Source: Clostridiales bacterium UBA7568
GTDB lineage: Bacteria; Bacillota; Clostridia; Oscillospirales; CAG-272
DNA: 11,281 nt
Assembly: GCA_002479075.1 (NCBI GenBank)
Contig: DLLG01000004.1
Location: 116,990-128,270 of the forward strand
Direction of reading: 5' to 3'
Positions 6,764 to 11,281 of the stretch are shown here, piece after piece. Each line of letters opens with the position of its first letter. The first letter of the stretch is position 1. Made by a program: the position numbers and the translations under genes. Below the pieces are notes generated by a model, which saw only the letters and a program-made list of their open reading frames with translations, was not told where the DNA came from and ran no database searches.

Positions 6764-9172
6764 TTATTCAAACGAAAAATTTTTATCGGAAACGAGGTCG
6801 GTTTCGATCTCGGAGGAGGTTTTGTCACGCGCGTTTTTCGAAGGGGCTCCGATGCGCAAAAGCTCGATTGTCATATCGTCCGAGCGTTTGTTTTCGCTCT
6901 TTGCCCTTTCAAGAATCTTTTCTGCGGCGAGAGATATATCGGGCGAGATTCCGGCTGTCAGATATTCGCAGAGCCAGGTGCTGTCAAGCTCCGGATCTCC
7001 GCAGATTCCGTCGCTGACCATAACGATTATGTCGCCCTCCATAAGCTCAAATTCCGTAACCTCTGCGGATATATCCGAAAGAATTCCGACGGGGAGAGTC
7101 CCAGAGGCAATTCTGAAAAGATTTCCTCCCCTTATTATATATGAAGGAGCGGCTCCGCTCTTTATAAAGGAGGCTGTGCCCGTATGCATATCGATCTCAA
7201 GCAAGTCAATCGTCGCAAAGCATTCCGCGCCGCGGTTTTTGAGGAACATATTCAGCATTTCGAGGGTCGTTGTCTTGTCGTTGCCGCAGGCGAGCATTTT
7301 TTCAAGGAACACCCGACACACGCGCGAAGTAAGCGCTGCGGTCTCCCCGCTGCCCATACCGTCGCAGATGAAACAGTAAAAACAACCGTCGGCAGACTCT
7401 GTTACAGATACGCTGTCTCCGCAGACGTGCTCGCCGTCCTTTTCGGCTTGCCTGCCCGCATAGGAAACGTCTATCAGCTTTGCGCCTTCAAGCGTCATTG
7501 CCGCACAACCGCCGTACGAAGAATATTCTGGCGGCATAAACCGTACGCCGCAAACCTCCTCGCAGAGGTGGCGAATGTCCTCTGTTCCGAGGGTCGTTGA
7601 GAGAAGGGAGGTGCCGGTTGCGACGATGTATTTCTTCCTGTCTCCGCATACGACAACATTCTCTGCGGAAACTCCCGCGCGCAGGAGCGCCTTTGCCAGC
7701 CTGTCCGAAAGCACGCGGTCGATAGGATAGCCCGCGCCGCTCTGGGAGACGGCATCGGACATAAGCTGGGACATTGTTCCGTAGTCAAAGGCGAAAACGC
7801 TCGTTTTGTCATATTTCATTGCGTATTCGATCATTCTTCCGGCGCGATGGTTTATTTCGTCGATGATTTCATCGCTCTTCGGGCATTTGCATCTCGTCAG
7901 CTCCGAAAGTCGCGACGGCGGGAGCTTGCCCGCTGTCATCAGTCCGGAAACAAACCGCTCAAAGCGGGTGTCCGTTCCTATCGATGACATATTCTTGCAG
8001 GGACAGTCTATCGGGCAACCGACGCATTTTTCCGCCCATACCGTTCTGCACATATTCGCAAGCGATGTCCCGTCCGGTCGGCGCATACGGTCCGAAAAGT
8101 TTTTTATCACCTGCGAAAGCGACGCAAGCGAATCTGATAAGAGCTTCAGCTTCATAATTCGTTCTTCCTCCCGTTTTTTATCTGTTATACTGCGGCACAG
8201 CGTTTCGGATGAGCTATCCTCTATCGGAACGTATTTCGGCATTATTTTCAGTATTGACGCAACCGCAACGGCGGATGTGCCGATGATCGCTTCCGGCAAA
8301 AACAGAAGCACCTTCTCCGTCCCGCCGAGGACGGCACCGCAGGTAACAGCCGAAATGAGCGCGGCGGCAGCGGAAGCAACCGAATTGACAGGATAAAACA
8401 GTCCGCCGAAAAGCCCGAAAAGGGCGAGTTCCGTTCCTATGCCTCTTCCGCATCCGATTGATATTATAAAGCCTGCGGCACAGCCTCTTGCCCAGCCGCC
8501 GCAGTAGCCGCACCAGAGCACGGCACCGAAAGAAAAAATATACGCAAGCGAAACCGAATGAAAGCTGATGTCAGAAAGGGACAGAGCAATTCCGAAAAGC
8601 AGAAGAGCGCCGCCCGCTTCGTATGCGGCGGGAAAATAATAACGTCTGTCAAAAAGCGAAGCGAAAAGAAATGTTATCGCTCCCGAAGCGCAAGCCGAAA
8701 ACATCCCGCCGAGGATGGTTGTTGTGTCAAAGCCTGCAATAAATATCGTCACAAGCGCACTGCCGACGGAAGCTATGCAAGAAAAAAGAACTCTTGTTAT
8801 TACGTCATCCGTCAGCCTGCCTGTTTTCGCAAGCTCCTTTCTGCCAATGAACAGCAGGCAGAAGACCCATCTCGCCGCAACGGCAAGAACAGCTGCCGCC
8901 GAATATGCAAAGACGCCCGTCGCCGCGGCTCCTCCGAGCAGGAGCCGCAAAATAATTCCGATCGCCGCAAAGCCTGTCCCTTTCGGGAGCGAGGATGCCA
9001 GCGCAATGACGAACGGATATGTACCGAGCGGAGCTTCCGCGCCGGAGAGGAGCAGCCCCAGAAGAAATGCTCCGGCGGCACGCAGCGCTGTCAGAAGCAG
9101 ATTTTTCGGGTTGCTTTTCCCGTATTCCTCGATCGGCGGTCCGCCGACTCTGATTGTCCTTTTCTTTTGCAA
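6764..9172 (-). CDS. spoIIE: Stage II sporulation protein E (SpoIIE), membrane PP2C-type serine phosphatase
   Basis: SpoIIE dephosphorylates the anti-anti-sigma factor SpoIIAA in the forespore, releasing sigma-F, and also acts at the asymmetric septum. The protein has a polytopic membrane region of about ten helices (residues ~25-312), a regulatory middle region (~320-560) and a C-terminal PP2C phosphatase domain (~580-775). Metal-binding aspartates are seen in CGDSVSV (Asp586), ICDGMGSGETA (Asp604), MVSDGICGD (Asp721) and RSDDMTIELL (Asp765/766). Their spacing matches the Bacillus enzyme. The middle region has a Cys-rich cluster (Cys375-Cys430). The length of 802 is normal. For the start I prefer TTG at 9172: AAAGGACGTGAT closely resembles the full anti-Shine-Dalgarno complement and lies at the right distance. 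An in-frame GTG at 9181 lies inside that site, only one base after AAAGGA. Confidence 0.95.
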   Translation of the reverse strand: MQKKRTIRVGGPPIEEYGKSNPKNLLLTALRAAGAFLLGLLLSGAEAPLGTYPFVIALASSLPKGTGFAAIGIILRLLLGGAAATGVFAYSAAAVLAVAARWVFCLLFIGRKELAKTGRLTDDVITRVLFSCIASVGSALVTIFIAGFDTTTILGGMFSACASGAITFLFASLFDRRYYFPAAYEAGGALLLFGIALSLSDISFHSVSLAYIFSFGAVLWCGYCGGWARGCAAGFIISIGCGRGIGTELALFGLFGGLFYPVNSVASAAAALISAVTCGAVLGGTEKVLLFLPEAIIGTSAVAVASILKIMPKYVPIEDSSSETLCRSITDKKREEERIMKLKLLSDSLASLSQVIKNFSDRMRRPDGTSLANMCRTVWAEKCVGCPIDCPCKNMSSIGTDTRFERFVSGLMTAGKLPPSRLSELTRCKCPKSDEIIDEINHRAGRMIEYAMKYDKTSVFAFDYGTMSQLMSDAVSQSGAGYPIDRVLSDRLAKALLRAGVSAENVVVCGDRKKYIVATGTSLLSTTLGTEDIRHLCEEVCGVRFMPPEYSSYGGCAAMTLEGAKLIDVSYAGRQAEKDGEHVCGDSVSVTESADGCFYCFICDGMGSGETAALTSRVCRVFLEKMLACGNDKTTTLEMLNMFLKNRGAECFATIDLLEIDMHTGTASFIKSGAAPSYIIRGGNLFRIASGTLPVGILSDISAEVTEFELMEGDIIVMVSDGICGDPELDSTWLCEYLTAGISPDISLAAEKILERAKSENKRSDDMTIELLRIGAPSKNARDKTSSEIETDLVSDKNFSFE

Positions 9173-9217
9173 AATAATCACGTCCTTTGCTTTATTTTAT
9201 ACATCTATATAATATAA

Positions 9218-9237
9218 CAAAAACGCCCGCAGGGCGT
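9218..9237 (-). terminator. Probable intrinsic terminator after spoIVB
   Basis: On the minus strand ACGCCC (9237-9232) pairs with GGGCGT (9228-9223) around a three-base loop and is followed by TTTT. The stem is short but GC-rich. It lies about 115 bases after the spoIVB stop and 45 bases before spoIIE, so it separates the two transcripts. Confidence 0.55.
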
Positions 9238-9283
9238 GTCGATGCGGGTATGGCGAAAAGCGGTTTATCCGCCGTTCTTTTGC

Positions 9284-9295
9284 CGCAAATTTGCG
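9284..9295. repeat. 12-bp perfect palindrome between spoIVB and spoIIE
   Basis: CGCAAATTTGCG is fully self-complementary with no spacer. Such sites can bind dimeric regulators, but nothing in the sequence identifies one, and the position 112 bases ahead of spoIIE allows either a regulatory or a neutral role. Confidence 0.5.
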
Positions 9296-9353
9296 CTGTG
9301 AGCGTTTTTATTGGGATTTATATATTATTTTGCCTGATTTTGACCTATGATTT

Positions 9354-10376
9354 TTATGCCGCCACGTTCTCTGCTATGGTTGTGCGCTCGGAGGAAAACA
9401 TATTTTCTATGAAAATGCCGTAACCCGATGTCGGGTCGGAAACGAGTACGTGCGTCACCGCGCCGATCAGCTTTCCGTCCTGTATTATGGGACTTCCTGA
9501 CATCCCCTGCACAATGCCGCCCGTCTTTTCGAGCAGGGTACTGTCTGTAACCGTTACGGTAAAGTTTTTCTGGCTTCCGCCCATATCTATTTTCGAAAGC
9601 TCGATACTGTATTTTTGCCTGCCTTGCCCGTCAACCGTTGCAAAAATAAATGCTTCGCCTTCGTGTACGTCGCCTTTTTTGCCGACAGGATATATCTCGT
9701 TTTCAAGCCCTTCGGGGATGGAGGAAAGAACACCCGTTACGCCCGAAAACGTATTGCCTGTCAGCCTGCCGTTCTGCTTGCCGGAAAAGAATCCGTGCAG
9801 CTCGCCAGGAATTCCCCGTCTTCCGACGGCGATTCCCGTCAGAATGACATCCTCAACAGTTCCTTCGGCAAGAGGAAGCAACGCTCCGCTTTCCGAATCA
9901 CAGATTCCGTGTCCGAGACCGGCAAACGTGCTGTCCGAGGGATCTATAAAGGTTATTGTGCCTATGCCGGACGCACTTTCCCTTATCCATAGTCCAAGTC
10001 TTAAAATGCCGTCCGCATCTCTTGAGGGAGTCAGCACCGTCGCGAGCTCTCTGCCTGCGCGCAGATACTTTATTCGAACCTCGCCGTCAGAGCTCTTGAT
10101 TGCATTTTGTAGCCCTTCCGCATTTTCGATTTTTGTCCCGCCTATATGGGTTATGATGTCACCGCGACGAAGTCCTGCGTCAAGAGCAGGGGAGCCTTCG
10201 TCCTCGCTGATAGCCCTGATTCCCGTTATGACAACGCCGTCTGTTCTGAACCTGATTCCGAGAGGCGTCCCCGCCGCTATCAGTGAGTCGCCGACAGCCG
10301 ATACGCTGACAGCCGAAAAAATCATTATTGCGGTCAAAATAACAGTCAGCCGCAGAGCCGATTTCTTTTTTGTCAT
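9354..10376 (-). CDS. spoIVB: SpoIVB serine peptidase (family S55), forespore sporulation signalling protease
   Basis: SpoIVB is secreted from the forespore into the intermembrane space, where it cleaves SpoIVFA and so triggers pro-sigma-K processing by SpoIVFB. The 340-residue protein has an N-terminal signal/anchor helix (about 9-28), a PDZ domain (about 38-130, with GSPALDAGLRRGDIITHIGG) and an S55 peptidase domain. The catalytic triad can be read as His156 (GLGHGI), Asp278 (TVTDST) and Ser293 (QGMSGSPII). The 15-residue Asp-Ser spacing equals that of the Bacillus enzyme. Bacillus SpoIVB is about 426 residues; the difference lies mostly between the anchor and the PDZ domain, a region involved in self-cleavage. 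The ATG at 10376 has only a weak ribosome site (GCGGAA), part of a hairpin. The usual downstream partner spo0A is absent; spoIIE follows instead. Confidence 0.95.
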   Translation of the reverse strand: MTKKKSALRLTVILTAIMIFSAVSVSAVGDSLIAAGTPLGIRFRTDGVVITGIRAISEDEGSPALDAGLRRGDIITHIGGTKIENAEGLQNAIKSSDGEVRIKYLRAGRELATVLTPSRDADGILRLGLWIRESASGIGTITFIDPSDSTFAGLGHGICDSESGALLPLAEGTVEDVILTGIAVGRRGIPGELHGFFSGKQNGRLTGNTFSGVTGVLSSIPEGLENEIYPVGKKGDVHEGEAFIFATVDGQGRQKYSIELSKIDMGGSQKNFTVTVTDSTLLEKTGGIVQGMSGSPIIQDGKLIGAVTHVLVSDPTSGYGIFIENMFSSERTTIAENVAA

Positions 10377-10378
10377 TT

Positions 10379-10396
10379 TTCCGCTTTCCGGCGGAA
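10379..10396. repeat. Hairpin covering the spoIVB ribosome site
   Basis: TTCCGC (10379-10384) and GCGGAA (10391-10396) are perfectly complementary around a six-base loop. On the minus strand the only purine-rich stretch ahead of spoIVB lies in this stem, ending two bases before the start codon, so folding would hinder initiation. Confidence 0.55.
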
Positions 10397-10404
10397 TGTT
10401 TTTT

Positions 10405-10431
10405 CATAAACGATCCGCCGCTTCGTTTATG
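10405..10431. repeat. 9-bp inverted repeat in the spoIVB leader
   Basis: CATAAACGA (10405-10413) is the exact reverse complement of TCGTTTATG (10423-10431), separated by nine bases. It may be an RNA hairpin in the spoIVB leader or an operator for a dimeric protein. It has no T run after it on either strand, so it is not a terminator. Confidence 0.65.
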
Positions 10432-10454
10432 CGGTACTTTTTCGTACCGTTTTT
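10432..10454 (+). terminator. Terminator-like hairpin reading away from spoIVB
   Basis: CGGTAC (10432-10437) pairs with GTACCG (10444-10449) around a TTTTTC loop and is followed by five T on the plus strand. It could stop plus-strand transcription. No gene on that strand precedes it, and in the spoIVB direction it is simply a hairpin at the predicted transcript start. Confidence 0.4.
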
Positions 10455-10483
10455 AATTTGTGAAGCACGGAGTTTTTTATGCC
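10454..10483 (-). promoter_or_regulatory. Candidate forespore (sigma-G type) promoter of spoIVB
   Basis: On the minus strand, GGCATA (10478-10483) and CAAATTA (10454-10460) are separated by 17 bases. This resembles the sigma-G pattern of TGNATA and CANNNTA known from Bacillus, and spoIVB is controlled by sigma-F and sigma-G there. The transcript would start near 10447 and carry a leader of about 70 bases with two hairpins. The motifs are short and the region AT-rich, so this is tentative. Confidence 0.4.
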
Positions 10484-10673
10484 CGTTTTTCGTTTGAAAA
10501 GAAAAGTAAACAGAATAAAGTTTGTAAAAAGCCACGAAAAAACGTTATGCCGAATCAATTTTTGAGAAAAGTCGGTAAAGAAGGCTTTAGTTATTTGCTT
10601 GCAAGAATTTATATTTTTATAATAAGGAAGAAAAGTCGCTTTTTCGGATCGTTTTTTGTGAAAGAAAAAGGCA

Positions 10674-10708
10674 AAATAAAAACAAGAGCGGAGATCGCCC
10701 TTGTTTTT
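10674..10708 (+). terminator. Terminator-like hairpin, copy 1 of the CAAG/GCG type
   Basis: AAAAACAAG (10678-10686) pairs with CTTGTTTTT (10700-10708); after an A-C mismatch GCG (10688-10690) pairs with CGC (10696-10698) around a five-base loop. Runs of A and T flank the stem, so it could terminate in either direction. The left part, AAATAAAAACAAGAGCGGA (10674-10692), recurs exactly at 11087-11105. Confidence 0.6.
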
Positions 10709-10731
10709 GCGTTTTATAATCGATAAAGACG

Positions 10732-10761
10732 GTAGGGCGGGACGGGAGACCCGCCCCCTAC
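10732..10761. repeat. GC-rich imperfect hairpin
   Basis: GTAGGGCGGG (10732-10741) pairs with CCCG and CCCTAC (10750-10761) with two bulged C residues, around an eight-base loop. It has no T tract. Similar GC-rich hairpins are common as dispersed elements in gut Firmicutes genomes, as far as I recall. Confidence 0.55.
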
Positions 10762-10805
10762 ATTGCGATACCCGTATATGCAGGCAGTAAAATGCTTGTG
10801 CAAAT

Positions 10806-10852
10806 CAATTACCGAAGTTTCTTTTGCTTGATTTTCTTTTCAAAGAAAAGTA
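10806..10852. repeat. Diverged copy of the right-end repeat
   Basis: The segment contains GAAGTTTCTTTTGC (10814-10827), identical to 11154-11167 and 11265-11278, followed by a TTTTCAAAGAAAAGTA stretch (10837-10852) like that at 1-16. Bases to its left differ from the other copies, so it is a partial or older copy. Confidence 0.7.
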
Positions 10853-10869
10853 CGGTAGTTTTCCTCTAT

Positions 10870-10896
10870 GTACTTTCTTTTTTGAAAAGAAAGTAC
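10870..10896. repeat. 12-bp perfect hairpin
   Basis: GTACTTTCTTTT (10870-10881) is the exact reverse complement of AAAAGAAAGTAC (10885-10896), leaving a three-base loop. It lies directly after the diverged repeat copy and shares its TTTCTTTT composition, so it probably belongs to the same element. Confidence 0.75.
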
Positions 10897-10908
10897 GAAA
10901 GAAAGCAA

Positions 10909-10926
10909 TTCGGGGAGGGCCCCGAA
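10909..10926. repeat. GC-rich 7-bp hairpin
   Basis: TTCGGGG (10909-10915) pairs with CCCCGAA (10920-10926) around a four-base AGGG loop. It opens the GC-rich block that runs to about 11080. It has no T tract and no assignable function. Confidence 0.6.
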
Positions 10927-11086
10927 GACCCCCTAAAGTTCAAGGCGGAGCATTCCTGCCTCGTCAGCGTCATCGCTGTGAAAGGCGGGGCTTTCGGTTC
11001 GAATGTCAGGCTGTTTTTGATTGCGCGGGGCTTATGCGCCTGCGGGGACGGGACAAAGCAAGAGCTTTTTTGCCTGCGTTTTGGCG

Positions 11087-11125
11087 AAATAAAAACAAGA
11101 GCGGAAGACCCGCCCTTGTTTTGTT
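11087..11125 (+). terminator. Terminator-like hairpin, copy 2 of the CAAG/GCG type
   Basis: AAAACAAG (11092-11099) pairs with CTTGTTTT (11115-11122); past an A-C mismatch, GCGG (11101-11104) pairs with CCGC (11110-11113) around a five-base loop. T-rich sequence follows. Compared with copy 1 the inner stem is one pair longer and the loop differs while pairing is kept. Confidence 0.65.
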
Positions 11126-11127
11126 TT

Positions 11128-11170
11128 TATAAAGTTTGCTCAAACAGTTTATTGAAGTTTCTTTTGCCTA
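11128..11170. repeat. 43-bp direct repeat, first copy
   Basis: These 43 bases recur without a mismatch at 11239-11281, a period of 111 bases. The unit begins TATAAAGTTTGCTCAAAC, contains a GTTTG/CAAAC mini-inverted repeat and ends with GAAGTTTCTTTTGCCTA. Here it continues into a CAAAGAAAA stretch. It directly follows a terminator-like hairpin. Confidence 0.9.
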
Positions 11171-11204
11171 CTTTTCCTTTCAAAGAAAAACACGGCGCAA
11201 ATCA

Positions 11205-11231
11205 AAAAGGAGCAGAATACCTGCTCCTTTT
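11205..11231. terminator. Terminator-like hairpin with GGAGCAG stem
   Basis: AAAAGGAGCAG (11205-11215) pairs perfectly with CTGCTCCTTTT (11221-11231) around a five-base loop. The A and T flanks make it plausible as a terminator in either direction. It sits between the two 43-bp repeats, in the same place relative to the repeat as the unrelated hairpin at 11087-11125. Confidence 0.7.
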
Positions 11232-11238
11232 ATGAAAT

Positions 11239-11281
11239 TATAAAGTTTGCTCAAACAGTTTATTGAAGTTTCTTTTGCCTA
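11239..11281. repeat. 43-bp direct repeat, second copy, cut by the window end
   Basis: The segment is identical to 11128-11170 over all 43 bases. The window ends here, so the true repeat unit may be longer and further copies may follow. Confidence 0.9.

Larger units (their letters stand above)
9182..9353. other. Intergenic region between spoIVB and spoIIE
   Basis: No gene is present. On the plus strand it holds TGTCGAT (9237-9243) and TGGCGAA (9251-9257), which resemble Spo0A boxes (TGNCGAA), one with a mismatch. It also has a 12-bp perfect palindrome CGCAAATTTGCG (9284-9295) and a weak hairpin at 9260-9272. AT-rich TATTAT and TATAAA stretches at 9195-9217 could supply a -10 box for spoIIE on the minus strand, but I find no convincing -35 partner. 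Confidence 0.4.
10500..11281. other. Gene-free, repeat- and hairpin-rich region
   Basis: Nearly 800 bases hold no convincing gene on either strand. Open frames of 88 to 147 codons exist, but they lack credible ribosome sites and their products are translations of the repeats themselves. The DNA alternates AT-rich repeat segments (TTTCTTTT, CAAAGAAAA) with GC-rich hairpins and a GC-rich block at about 10909-11080. Individual hairpins and repeats are listed separately. It separates spoIVB from whatever lies beyond the window. Confidence 0.7.

Noticed and set aside
8558..9217. 219-codon plus-strand frame opposite the spoIIE membrane region
   Set aside because: It is an antisense shadow of the membrane-helix codons, with a Lys/Arg-rich, low-complexity product.
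9487..10497. 336-codon open frame on the plus strand opposite spoIVB
   Set aside because: It overlaps nearly all of spoIVB, which has a full catalytic triad and PDZ domain. The antisense product is Ser/Pro-rich and unrecognisable.
10460..10726. 88-codon plus-strand frame after the spoIVB leader
   Set aside because: It has no ribosome site, runs through the hairpin at 10674-10708, and its product has no domain character.
10990..11015. tRNA T-arm-like GGTTCGAAT
   Set aside because: The flanking bases do not form the required 5-bp stem, and no acceptor, D or anticodon arm can be drawn around it.
10792..11235. 147- and 102-codon plus-strand frames at the right end
   Set aside because: They run through the repeats and hairpins, two frames overlap in the same DNA, and the hydrophobic stretches come from TTTCTTTT repeat sequence.
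11128..11281. CRISPR array
   Set aside because: Only two full copies are visible. The 68-base spacer contains a terminator-like hairpin, and the unit is AT-rich and longer than usual CRISPR repeats. There are no cas genes.

Overview
The window looks like chromosome from an endospore-forming member of the Clostridia, probably a gut Oscillospiraceae-type lineage. The evidence is two sporulation genes (spoIIE and spoIVB), a LiaF-like envelope protein, strong AGGAGG ribosome binding sites, sigma-A promoters with TATAAT boxes, and moderate GC with AT-rich intergenic DNA. The lineage is inferred from gene content only. I see no phage, transposase, integrase, CRISPR array or resistance gene.

Layout, left to right. 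(1) A single-chain iron-sulfur L-serine dehydratase (19-1221, minus) is divergent from a small TrpR-family regulator of the YerC type (1372-1665, plus). Between them lie two back-to-back sigma-A promoters. The regulator ends in a strong terminator that also lies just past the convergent next gene. (2) A minus-strand operon, 6469 down to 1714, encodes a complete polyamine ABC importer in the order potA-potB-potC-potD, then a LiaF-like membrane protein. The four pot genes are joined by ATGA start/stop overlaps. The operon has a long leader with a promoter, a structured 5' segment and an intrinsic terminator ahead of potA. (3) spoIIE (minus, 6764-9172) and spoIVB (minus, 9354-10376) encode the membrane phosphatase that activates sigma-F and the forespore signalling protease for pro-sigma-K processing. 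Here spoIVB is followed by spoIIE rather than by its usual partner spo0A. (4) The last ~830 bases (10450-11281) hold no convincing gene. They are a patchwork of hairpins and repeats, including a perfect 43-base direct repeat separated by terminator-like hairpins. A 16-base piece of the same family occurs at the very start of the window.

How the parts work together: PotA would drive polyamine uptake through the PotB/PotC channel, fed by PotD. PotD here appears anchored both by a lipid and by a C-terminal membrane helix. The two sporulation genes act at successive stages of the same developmental programme. The serine dehydratase feeds pyruvate into central metabolism and looks functionally unrelated.

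I find no clear-cut new multi-gene system. The observations most worth following are the potA leader RNA, the modular terminator/repeat array at the right end, the doubly anchored PotD, and the disrupted spoIVB neighbourhood with its hairpin-rich leader.
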